A stretch of 6,532 nucleotides of DNA, taken from positions 1-6,532 of the forward strand of contig JBHIWT010000186.1 in the NCBI GenBank assembly GCA_041987265.1, written 5' to 3'. Source of the DNA: IH12 sp041987265 (GTDB taxonomy: Bacteria > Pseudomonadota > Alphaproteobacteria > Caulobacterales > Hyphomonadaceae). The notes under the pieces were generated by a model, which did no database searches, was not told the DNA's origin, and saw nothing but the letters and a program-made list of their open reading frames with translations. The translations under genes and the position numbers were made by a program. Shown here one piece after another: positions 1-6,301 of the stretch (position 1 is the stretch's first letter; every line of letters begins with the position of its first letter).

Positions 1-447
<447 letters not shown>

Positions 448-564
448 ACAAGCCAGACCCATGCGTGGCGACGAGCATGTCGCCCGAAATTTTCACGCCC
501 AACCGGGTTCGTCTCCGGAAGGCGTGAGCGTTAGTCAGTTTCAGTTGGTTCGTTCGACTTTGTC
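448..564 (+). other. 23S-5S internal transcribed spacer with two hairpins
   Basis: This 117-nt spacer carries no gene. It holds two perfect hairpins. One pairs GGCGAC (467-472) with GTCGCC (479-484). The other pairs TCACGCC (493-499) with GGCGTGA (521-527), and CCGG stretches inside its loop can pair further. Such stems are expected in pre-rRNA and may guide RNase cleavage, but the role is inferred from position alone. The last 12 bases before the 5S-proximal dinucleotide form the left arm of the 5S precursor stem. Confidence 0.7.
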
Positions 565-696
565 GACCTGGTGGTTTTCGCGGGGGTTCCCCACCCGATA
601 CCATTCCGAACTCGGTCGTTAAGTCCCCCAGCGCCGATGGTACTATGTCTCAAGGCATGGGAGAGTAGGTCGCTGCCAGGTCTGCAAAGTCGAACG
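551..696 (+). other. 5S rRNA precursor processing stem
   Basis: CGTTCGACTTTG (551-562) is the exact reverse complement of CAAAGTCGAACG (685-696). Only 2 nt on each side (TC and TG) separate this 12-bp stem from helix I of the 5S rRNA. In the precursor the two stems would stack into a helix of about 19 bp broken by a 2x2 internal loop. The pairing is seen directly. A role as an RNase processing substrate is inferred. Confidence 0.75.
565..682 (+). rRNA. rrf: 5S ribosomal RNA
   Basis: This is a complete 5S rRNA of about 118 nt. Helix I is formed by GACCTGG (565-571) and CCAGGTC (676-682). Between them are the conserved loop B/C segment CCCGATACCATTCCGAACTC (594-613) and the GATGGTACT and GGGAGAGTAGGTCG stretches typical of proteobacterial 5S. 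The ends are set by helix I and are accurate to a base or two. It is transcribed with the upstream 23S rRNA and binds ribosomal proteins L5, L18 and L25 in the large subunit (known from the family). Confidence 0.96.
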
Positions 697-883
697 TCAG
701 GCTCGCTGCTCCTCCGGGAGTGGCGGAGGGCCTCCTTTTCATGTCTTGCATTCTCTCGGGAATGCTAGCGCGGCTCGCACGGGCGGGTGTCAGGATCTTC
801 GGATCGAGGACGCCAGGCGCGGTGGGCCGCGAATTTGTTTGGAGCAGGGTTCGCCCTGCGCCAGACAGACAACCGGACGGTGA
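697..883 (+). other. 5S-tRNA spacer, no gene, several hairpins
   Basis: No credible coding sequence is present. Three inverted repeats are visible: CCTCCG/CGGAGG at 711-716 and 724-729, GCATTC/GAATGC at 748-753 and 760-765, and GCAGGG-TTCG-CCCTGC at 844-859. The last has a TTCG tetraloop and sits 24 nt before the tRNA. I see no convincing separate promoter for the tRNA here, so transcription from the rRNA promoter is the simplest model. Confidence 0.5.
711..739 (+). terminator. possible weak terminator or attenuator after 5S
   Basis: A 6-bp GC-rich stem (CCTCCG/CGGAGG, 7-nt loop) is followed by GCCTCC and then four T residues (736-739). The T-run is short and starts 6 nt after the stem, so this is a poor intrinsic terminator. 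It lies between 5S and tRNA-fMet, which are usually co-transcribed in Alphaproteobacteria. It could equally be a processing hairpin. Confidence 0.25.
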
Positions 884-960
<77 letters not shown>

Positions 961-963
961 ACG

Positions 964-998
964 ACAGCCCCGCCTTCGAGCGGGGCTGTATTCGTTTC
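964..998 (+). terminator. Rho-independent terminator of the rRNA-tRNA operon
   Basis: A perfect 10-bp stem pairs ACAGCCCCGC (964-973) with GCGGGGCTGT (980-989) across a 6-nt loop (CTTCGA). It is followed by ATTCGTTTC, a broken T-rich tail. It starts 3 nt after the tRNA CCA end, so it probably ends the rRNA-tRNA transcript. The stem is strong and the U-tract is imperfect. Confidence 0.8.
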
Positions 999-1198
999 AG
1001 TCGACAGATTATCGTTGCCCGGCCATTCAACACTACGTGGAAACCGGGAAGGGGTGCGTTTAGCAATCACCTTTATGCTGCAAACCGCACATCAGTGTTG
1101 CGCAACCAAATATTATCGTTTATCGATATAGCAGAATTTGTGGGATCTGATCGGCATGGCCTGCGTGATCTGTGCCCAGGGAGCCGCATCAAGATCTC
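999..1198 (+). other. intergenic region upstream of the ABC exporter operon
   Basis: There is no supported gene in this 200-bp gap between the tRNA terminator and the permease start. The 5' half (999-1090) shows no structure that I can name. The 3' half is AT-richer than its surroundings (about 1104-1140) and holds the likely promoter of the exporter operon and a short palindrome. Confidence 0.5.
1097..1126 (+). promoter_or_regulatory. candidate promoter of the ABC exporter operon with a 10-bp palindrome
   Basis: TTGCGC (1098-1103) and TATCGA (1121-1126) are separated by 17 nt in the most AT-rich part of the gap. Each matches the sigma-70 consensus at only 3 of 6 positions, and TATTAT (1111-1116) is an alternative -10 box without a matching -35. 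The perfect palindrome GTTGCGCAAC (1097-1106) overlaps the proposed -35 and could be a regulator site. The transcription start would fall near 1133, giving a leader of about 65 nt before the permease ATG. Confidence 0.3.
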
Positions 1199-2329
1199 AT
1201 GAGCCTAGCGCTTTCAACCCTGATCTACGAATGGCGCCGATATATGGCGGCCGTGCTGTCACTCGCTGTGGCAGGCGTGCTGATGCTCGCGCTCGCCGGC
1301 GTCTTCGTTGGGATCATCGCCTCGTTCACCGCATCGATTGATCGTTCGCGTGCTCAGGTGATGATCCTGTCCGCGGAGACCGAAACCTTCTCTGGTCCGG
1401 GAGGAGGCGAGGCGATTCCTGCGCGGGTGATGCCGCTGATCTATCGGCATCCCGATGTCGTCGCCGTCGCCGACATGCAGCAGGGCTTTGGACAGTTCTA
1501 TGGTCCAGGCGCGACCCAGCCCGAATTCGCCAACATCCTGGTTATCGATACTGAGCCAAACGCCGTGACGTTGCCGATGGACTTCACAGAGGAGATGCGG
1601 CGAACGCTCGAGATCCCCTACAACGTGGCGATCGACAGGTCCTCCCTCAGAACACTCGGCGTGAAACTGGGCGACCTGGCTTCGCTCAACGGCCGGACCG
1701 TGCGCATCGCACTCATCCTCAAGGGATACGCCAACTCCCAGGCGAGCAATGTCGTCATGTCGCGCCAGACCTACCGGTTATTGGGCCAGTACAATGACGA
1801 TCAGCTCGGCATGCTGGCGGTGCGTATCAAGGATCCGTCGCAAGCTGAAGCCGTGCGCGATGAACTGAACGCGATGGCGAATGACCAGTACCGCGCATGG
1901 ACCAAGCCAGAGCTTTCCGACGCGATGGCGGAGGATGTTCTGTCGACGGGTTTCCTGGCGATGATTCTCAACTTTATGAATGCGATCGGCTTTGTGATCG
2001 GCGTCGCGATCACGATGATGACGCTTCGTGGCGCGATCCTCGCCAACATCAAGGAGTTCGCCAGCTTGCGCGCACTTGGCGCATCGCTGGGCAATCTGCG
2101 TTGGGTCGTGATGGAGCTTTCCTTCTGGGTCGGCGTCGTAGGAATTATCGTCGCCGGAATAGCGATCTTCGCGCTGATGGCGATCGCCAACGCGTCCAAC
2201 ATCCCGATGGGCTTCCGGTTCGCCTCGCTCGTCCAGACCGCAGTGTTGTTGCTTGTCATCGCGGTAGGCTCCGGCGCGATGACGTTGGGCGCGCTCAAGA
2301 AGGGTGAACCAGCGGATCTGCTAAGATGA
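1199..2329 (+). CDS. ABC exporter permease, FtsX/MacB-like (DevC type)
   Basis: This 376-aa inner-membrane permease has the MacB/DevC topology. TM1 lies at about residues 16-41. A periplasmic domain of about 200 residues follows (MacB periplasmic core-like). Three C-terminal TM segments lie at about 250-279, 303-331 and 343-367. The segment NIKEFASLRALGAS (283-296) is the usual cytoplasmic FtsX-family motif, and the protein ends in GEPADLLR, like many FtsX-type permeases. ATG 1199 is chosen because TM1 then follows a short basic-aromatic N terminus. An in-frame GTG at 1172 would add 9 residues, and neither start has a strong ribosome binding site. The stop overlaps the next ATG (ATGA), so translation of the two genes is probably coupled. 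Anabaena DevC exports a glycolipid and MacB exports peptides or macrolides; the substrate here is unknown. Confidence 0.92.
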   Translation: MSLALSTLIYEWRRYMAAVLSLAVAGVLMLALAGVFVGIIASFTASIDRSRAQVMILSAETETFSGPGGGEAIPARVMPLIYRHPDVVAVADMQQGFGQFYGPGATQPEFANILVIDTEPNAVTLPMDFTEEMRRTLEIPYNVAIDRSSLRTLGVKLGDLASLNGRTVRIALILKGYANSQASNVVMSRQTYRLLGQYNDDQLGMLAVRIKDPSQAEAVRDELNAMANDQYRAWTKPELSDAMAEDVLSTGFLAMILNFMNAIGFVIGVAITMMTLRGAILANIKEFASLRALGASLGNLRWVVMELSFWVGVVGIIVAGIAIFALMAIANASNIPMGFRFASLVQTAVLLLVIAVGSGAMTLGALKKGEPADLLR

Positions 2330-3111
2330 CGCCAGCTGATCAATCCCTGCAGACGCGGCCCGAAGAGGCGCGCGGTTCGGACCGGCCGTCTGGCCTGACC
2401 GGCGCCCGTCCGCTCGCGCTGGATGCGCGTGGCCTGACAAAGTCATTCGGCAAGGGCGCGGGAAAGGTCGATATCCTGAAAGGGATCGACCTCCAGATCG
2501 AGACTGGAGAGATCGCCCTGGTGATGGGGCCGTCCGGCTCTGGCAAGTCGACGTTGCTGGCCGCTGTGTCTGGTCTGATGAAGCCAGATGGCGGCACGGT
2601 CACGGCGCTGGGCGTTGATCTGTGGTCGATGAGCCGCGGGAAGATCGACAAGTTCCGCTTGCGCAATTGCGGCTTCATCTTCCAGGGCTTCAATCTGTTT
2701 CCAGCGCTTACCGCTTGCCAGCAGATCGAAGTGCTATTGAAGTTTGTCGGTGTGAAACGCGCTGAACGGAAGGCGACCGCAAAGGAAATCCTGAGGGCGG
2801 TCGGACTTGGTCATCGCTTCAACAATCGCCCGGACGCGCTGTCCGGCGGTGAGAAACAACGCGTCGCCATTGCGCGCGCGCTCGCCAAGCGTCCGAAACT
2901 TGTGTTCGCCGACGAGCCCACATCCGCGCTGGATGGGGAGAACGGCCAGCTCGCGATGGAATTGCTGCGCAAGGCGGCGAAGGAGCAGGGTGGCACAGTG
3001 CTGTGCGTGACCCACGATGTTCGCCTCGCGAAATACGCCGACAGGATCATTACGATTGAAGACGGACGCATCACGTCCACGAACGCTGACCCCGCCGACT
3101 TTGTACACTAG
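2326..3111 (+). CDS. ABC transporter ATP-binding protein (LolD/MacB/DevA type)
   Basis: This 261-aa ATPase would power the exporter as a cytoplasmic dimer. All motifs are intact: Walker A GPSGSGKST (68-76), Q-loop Gln120 in FQGFNLFP, signature LSGGEKQ (172-178), Walker B KLVFADE (191-197) with catalytic Glu197, D-loop SALD (200-203) and H-loop His230 (VTHD). The Q-loop context and the LSGGEKQRVAIARAL signature are typical of the MacB/LolD/FtsE group that pairs with FtsX-fold permeases. The first ~30 residues are a polar extension before the usual domain start. The ATG is still preferred because it overlaps the permease stop in ATGA. The next gene starts 19 nt downstream, so all three genes form one operon. 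The substrate cannot be told from this subunit. Confidence 0.95.
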   Translation: MTPADQSLQTRPEEARGSDRPSGLTGARPLALDARGLTKSFGKGAGKVDILKGIDLQIETGEIALVMGPSGSGKSTLLAAVSGLMKPDGGTVTALGVDLWSMSRGKIDKFRLRNCGFIFQGFNLFPALTACQQIEVLLKFVGVKRAERKATAKEILRAVGLGHRFNNRPDALSGGEKQRVAIARALAKRPKLVFADEPTSALDGENGQLAMELLRKAAKEQGGTVLCVTHDVRLAKYADRIITIEDGRITSTNADPADFVH

Positions 3112-3130
3112 ACGATTGGACCAGAAGCAA

Positions 3131-3199
3131 ATGAACGCCCCGATCCGAATGACCGTCGCGATTTTCGCCATCACCGCTGCGCTCGCTGCTGCGGGTTGT
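3131..3199 (+). other. lipoprotein signal peptide of the membrane-fusion protein
   Basis: Residues 1-23 are a short N terminus with one Arg (R6), a hydrophobic core and the lipobox A20-A21-G22-C23. Cleavage before Cys23 and lipidation are predicted. The +2 residue is Gly. Under the enterobacterial Lol rule that would not hold the protein in the inner membrane, but the rule may not apply in this lineage. Confidence 0.7.
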
Positions 3200-4066
3200 G
3201 GCGGTAACGGCGCTGGGGCCGACGGTGTCGATCCGGCGGCTGAGGGTGCGGCGACTGATGGCCCGCAATACTCGGCGATTTCGTCCGGCAAGGTCGACGT
3301 GGAAGGCGGTCTCGTAGACATTGCAGCGCGCGCGCCTGGCATCGTGACCGAGGTCTACGTCCAGGAAGGCGACGAGGTGGTCAAGGACCAGGTGCTCGCC
3401 AAACAGGACGACGAGGACGCGATTCTCAGCCGCAATCGAACGGCGGCACAATTGCGTCAGGCCGAAGCGCAGATTCCAATTCTTGAAGTGCAACTTGAAG
3501 CCGCCCGGCGAGAAGAGAACCGTTTAAAACGGTTGATCGACAGTAGTGCTGTCTCTGAACAGGCCTATGAGCAGGCGGTGGACGCCACCCTGCAGATCGA
3601 AGCTCAGCTGGACGCCCAACGCGCCGCTGTGCAGTTGGCGCGCGCGCAACTGGCACAGGCGAATTACCAAGTTGAACTCTACATTGTTCGCGCGCCTGCC
3701 GACGGAAAGATTGTACGCCGCTACGCCAATCCGGGATCTGGCGCCTCGACCCTGCAGGTCACGCCGATGTTCCAGCTGCAACCCGATGCGCAGAGGATTG
3801 TTCGCGCCGAAGTTGCAGAACAGTCGATTGGCGAGGTGCGTCAGGGGCAGGAAGTTGAGATCGTGCCGGAGGCGGATCAGAGCCTGTCCTACCCGGGCAC
3901 GGTGATGCGGATCGCGGATGTCATGGGCGCGCGTCGTCTCCGGTCAGACGATCCAAGCCAGCGCGCGGATGAACGCGTGGTTGAAGTGGTTGTCGACGCG
4001 ACGGCGGCCCCGGTTCTGGTGGGCCAGAGGGTGTTCGTGAAGTTCATTGACGAAGACGCGAGCTAA
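3131..4066 (+). CDS. membrane-fusion (HlyD/DevB/MacA-type) lipoprotein of the ABC exporter
   Basis: This 311-aa periplasmic adaptor begins with a lipoprotein signal: a hydrophobic stretch at 7-21, then lipobox AAGC with Cys23. A Gly/Ala/Asp-rich linker (24-45) follows. The lipoyl half-motifs are at about 62-95 (APGIVTEVYVQEGDEV) and 187-205 (APADGKIVRRYANPGSG). The helical hairpin spans about 96-183, and a beta-barrel domain lies at about 217-307. The hairpin tip has R131, L135 and S142, the R-x3-L-x6-S pattern of TolC-docking adaptors such as AcrA and MacA. The protein is short, with little left for a membrane-proximal domain. ATG 3131 is chosen because it gives a standard signal peptide and has a weak AGAAG upstream; a longer reading would run back into the ATPase gene. 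Its stop overlaps the convergent thioredoxin gene by 4 bp. Confidence 0.9.
   Translation: MNAPIRMTVAIFAITAALAAAGCGGNGAGADGVDPAAEGAATDGPQYSAISSGKVDVEGGLVDIAARAPGIVTEVYVQEGDEVVKDQVLAKQDDEDAILSRNRTAAQLRQAEAQIPILEVQLEAARREENRLKRLIDSSAVSEQAYEQAVDATLQIEAQLDAQRAAVQLARAQLAQANYQVELYIVRAPADGKIVRRYANPGSGASTLQVTPMFQLQPDAQRIVRAEVAEQSIGEVRQGQEVEIVPEADQSLSYPGTVMRIADVMGARRLRSDDPSQRADERVVEVVVDATAAPVLVGQRVFVKFIDEDAS
3518..3534 (+). repeat. 17-bp perfect palindrome inside the membrane-fusion gene
   Basis: AACCGTTT-A-AAACGGTT is a perfect 8-1-8 inverted repeat. It encodes the N-R-L-K-R-L stretch at the coiled-coil tip and includes a TTA leucine codon, uncommon in this GC-rich coding context. No function can be assigned, and the codon run of the docking motif may create it by chance. 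Confidence 0.4.
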
Positions 4067-4593
4067 CCAGCCGCAGCTCTGCGCGAAGCGGTCTCCAGTT
4101 CGACGGGGATCGCCGCCGCCAGAATCGCTTCATTGAGCTTCGCGCGGATATCATTCTCTGAATCGGTCATATAGATGGTCGACAGGACATTCTGTGTCCG
4201 GCTGTCGATCAGGGCCATGAAGCCGGTGGCGCCACGGTTCGCTTCGTATATGTCGCCAACACCGAGGGCCTCGGCCTTTCTCGCCATCGCGTCGGTCGGA
4301 CCCATCGTGAAATCGAATTTGACGAATTGAACGGCGCGGCCATCGAACTCCGGCGCGATCTCGCGGAGCTTGGGGTCGAGCACCGCGCAGCTTGAACACC
4401 ACGCGGAGTAGAACATCGCAGCGACCAGGTTGGGCTGGTCGTTTGTGAACGCTGTAGCCGGGTCCTGCTCGAAACCAGGTTCGGCCGCGTAGCCGGAACG
4501 ATGCAGCAATCCGCGTCCCATGAAAGCGGCGATCAGTAGGGCCAGAACGACGAGAAAGATCGCGCCGAGTTTGGGTTTTCCAAGTCGTATCAT
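4063..4593 (-). CDS. membrane-anchored thioredoxin-like protein (WCSSC)
   Basis: This 176-aa protein has a basic N terminus, one hydrophobic helix at about 9-25 (uncleaved anchor or signal) and a thioredoxin fold facing the periplasm. The redox motif is W65-C66-S67-S68-C69 in FYSAWCSSCAVLDPKL; the usual thioredoxin has WCGPC. Aligned with E. coli thioredoxin (RGIPTLLLF), the segment RGATGFMAL (120-128) puts Thr at the normally invariant cis-proline. Start ATG 4593 is chosen because GGAG at 4603-4600 (- strand) lies 6 nt upstream. An in-frame ATG at 4605 would add 4 residues but lacks a comparable site. The dehydrogenase gene ends 64 nt upstream with no terminator between, so the two are probably co-transcribed. 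A role as thiol oxidoreductase or disulfide-handling protein is inferred; the partner is unknown. Confidence 0.85.
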   Translation of the reverse strand: MIRLGKPKLGAIFLVVLALLIAAFMGRGLLHRSGYAAEPGFEQDPATAFTNDQPNLVAAMFYSAWCSSCAVLDPKLREIAPEFDGRAVQFVKFDFTMGPTDAMARKAEALGVGDIYEANRGATGFMALIDSRTQNVLSTIYMTDSENDIRAKLNEAILAAAIPVELETASRRAAAG

Positions 4594-4657
4594 ACGCTGC
4601 TCCATTCCGGCCGATCTGTAATCATCTGGAGCATTCGCAATAGCAGCAGGGAAGGTT

Positions 4658-6196
4658 TCAGTTGCCGGCTTCGATTTTGAAGATCTCTCCACCAAGATCG
4701 ACAATGTACATGTCCTGCGCCTCGTCGACTCCGAAGGCAACAATCGTATTGATCGCGCCAACGTCGGGGACAAAGTCCTGCGTGCGGATTGTGAACTGGC
4801 TCGACGGCAGGGTCTGGCCGATGGTGAGATTGGCAACCGGAACTGACCAGATATTGTTGGTGATGAAATCTCCGAACACGTACTGACCGCTCAGTTCGGC
4901 GACCGGACCGCGATAGACGCCGCCGCCAGTGATCGAATTGCCTTGCCGCTCGCCGGAGCCCTGGGCGTATTCCGTAACCGGCGCGGTGAACGAGGGGCTG
5001 TCAGCACCACCGTTGTAGGGTTGGGAACCTTCGCGGAGGTTCCAGCCGAAATTGATCAGGCCGACAGTTCCCGAAGCGATCCGGTCTACTTCCTCGATCG
5101 CGTTCTGACCAACATCCCCGATGAATACATCGCCGGTTACCGGGTCGACACTGCCGCGGAACGGATTGCGAAGTCCGTTCGCCCAGATTTCTGGAGCGCC
5201 GCCTGCGCCGGTTGGAAAGGCGTTGCCCGCTGGAATGCTGTAGTCGCGGCTGTCATCTGCCGGAAACGCGTCAGCGCGCACGTCGATCCGAAGCAGTTTG
5301 CCGAGCAAGGTGGAATTGTCTTGCGCGTTTCCGAGCGGGTCGCCGCCGCCGCCGCCGTCCCCCAATCCGATCAGCAACAGCCCGTCATTATCGAACGCCA
5401 GAAAGCCGCCATTGTGATTGGTGAACGCATCGGGCTGATCGACGGTAAGCACGACATCGCCGGTCGCGGGGTTCAGGCGGTCGGTTTCGCCTGCGAAGGT
5501 CTGATAGGATCGAATTTCCGTATCGCCTGAAGTGTTGTTGACGTGAGCGTATACAAGACCATCCGAGGCGTAGGTCGGAGAAAAGGCGATCGCCAGCAGG
5601 CCTTCCTCGCCGTCTGTTCCGACAGTGGAGGAGATATCGATCATCGGAGTCGCGGAGACGGCGCCGGTATCCGCATCGACAAGCCGGATCACGCCTGCGC
5701 GTTCGACGACCGCGAGCCGGTTGGAGCCGTCAGGCAACCCGGCGAGAAAGATTGGTTGATTGAGGCCGGTGGCGAGGCGGCGCACGGTCAGGCCTTCGGA
5801 CTGGTCCGTGACGGTAACCAGAAGCGTTAGCGAAATGCTCTGGCCGCCACTGCTCGCATTGATCACGACCTCGTACACGTTGTCGCCATTTGCGTCCGTG
5901 GGAGCCTCGAAGTCAGGTGAAGCGACGAAGCTCAGCTCACGCGTGGACGTATTGAACGAAAAGCGCGCCTGGTCGGCACCGCCAGCGAGACCGTAGGTTA
6001 CCGCCGTTCCGTTGGGATCTGCTGCGGTCGCAACGTAGATGACGCCGGTCACATTCTCGCTGACTGTGACTGATGAGGCTGATGAAAATGCCGGTGGTTG
6101 GTTGGCCGGGGGCGGAGGCGGTGGAGGAGGTGACGAACTGCCGCTGCATGAAGCCGCTGCAAGAAGCAAAACGGGAAGAAGCGTCGATCGTCTCAT
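4658..6196 (-). CDS. PQQ-type sugar dehydrogenase lipoprotein with N-terminal cadherin-like domain
   Basis: This 512-aa secreted lipoprotein has a signal peptide ending in lipobox A-A-S-C with Cys17, and an eight-proline linker (23-30). A cadherin-like Ca-binding domain follows at about 31-131 (PPAFSS, SENVTG, PDFEAPTDANGDNVYEV). A glucose/sorbosone dehydrogenase beta-propeller fills about 135-512. Propeller landmarks are NHNGG with His261 (position of the catalytic base in soluble PQQ glucose dehydrogenase), GDGGGGGDPLGNAQ (279-292), GLRNPFRG with Arg343-Asn344, IGDVGQNAIEEVDR (359-372) and INFGWN (381-386). Family members oxidise sugar-type substrates with pyrroloquinoline quinone; the substrate here is unknown and no PQQ synthesis gene is in the window. 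Start ATG 6196 is chosen because the lipoprotein signal begins there, with AGGTAGAG 5-12 nt upstream; an upstream in-frame ATG adds 10 atypical residues. A structural or binding role with lost activity cannot be excluded. Confidence 0.9.
   Translation of the reverse strand: MRRSTLLPVLLLAAASCSGSSSPPPPPPPPANQPPAFSSASSVTVSENVTGVIYVATAADPNGTAVTYGLAGGADQARFSFNTSTRELSFVASPDFEAPTDANGDNVYEVVINASSGGQSISLTLLVTVTDQSEGLTVRRLATGLNQPIFLAGLPDGSNRLAVVERAGVIRLVDADTGAVSATPMIDISSTVGTDGEEGLLAIAFSPTYASDGLVYAHVNNTSGDTEIRSYQTFAGETDRLNPATGDVVLTVDQPDAFTNHNGGFLAFDNDGLLLIGLGDGGGGGDPLGNAQDNSTLLGKLLRIDVRADAFPADDSRDYSIPAGNAFPTGAGGAPEIWANGLRNPFRGSVDPVTGDVFIGDVGQNAIEEVDRIASGTVGLINFGWNLREGSQPYNGGADSPSFTAPVTEYAQGSGERQGNSITGGGVYRGPVAELSGQYVFGDFITNNIWSVPVANLTIGQTLPSSQFTIRTQDFVPDVGAINTIVAFGVDEAQDMYIVDLGGEIFKIEAGN
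5804..6106 (-). other. cadherin-like domain of the dehydrogenase lipoprotein
   Basis: Residues about 31-131 form one cadherin-type repeat. They run from a PPAFSSASSVTVSEN beginning, through AADPNGTAVTYGLAGGADQARFS, to PDFEAPTDANGDNVYEVVI and LLVTVTD. The acidic DFE and DxNGDN elements fit Ca-binding sites of bacterial cadherin domains. Such domains commonly mediate surface attachment or carbohydrate binding; the role here is inferred. Confidence 0.75.
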
Positions 6197-6232
6197 CTGG
6201 ACTCTACCTGTGCCTGCGCGCTGCAATCCTTA

Positions 6233-6238
6233 ACTATA
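6233..6238 (-). promoter_or_regulatory. candidate -10 box of the dehydrogenase-thioredoxin operon
   Basis: Read on the - strand this is TATAGT, a 5/6 match to the sigma-70 -10 consensus. It lies 36 nt from the chosen start codon and would give a leader of about 30 nt. No good -35 box is seen 16-18 nt upstream, so the promoter would be weak or activator-dependent. Confidence 0.3.
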
Positions 6239-6301
6239 CGCTTAACCAACCCGAATGGATGCGGGAAAGGCCGAAATCCGCCAGGCTAGCGATTCAAAGC
6301 G

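Noticed and set aside
794..805. GATC-TTCG-GATC hairpin in the 5S-tRNA spacer
   Set aside because: The stem is only 4 bp and made of the self-complementary GATC; too weak to call.
1801..2343. 180-codon frame on - strand
   Set aside because: It is antisense to the C-terminal TM part of the permease, a typical GC-rich shadow frame.
3017..3130. N-terminal extension of the adaptor into the ATPase gene
   Set aside because: It would place 38 polar residues ahead of a normal lipoprotein signal; ATG 3131 gives a standard signal peptide.
2734..3493. Two - strand frames of 202 and 140 codons
   Set aside because: They are antisense to the ATPase and adaptor genes, whose motifs are intact on the + strand.
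4594..4836. N-terminal extension of the thioredoxin-like protein into the dehydrogenase gene
   Set aside because: The extension is Arg/Ser-rich out-of-frame reading of the dehydrogenase; the start at 4593 has a GGAG site at proper spacing and is followed directly by the membrane anchor.
4943..5530. 195-codon frame on + strand
   Set aside because: It is antisense to the dehydrogenase propeller; the - strand frame carries the family motifs.
6108..6131. GGC/GGA-rich run as a possible microsatellite
   Set aside because: It is the coding run for the proline linker of the dehydrogenase with mixed codons, not an exact repeat.
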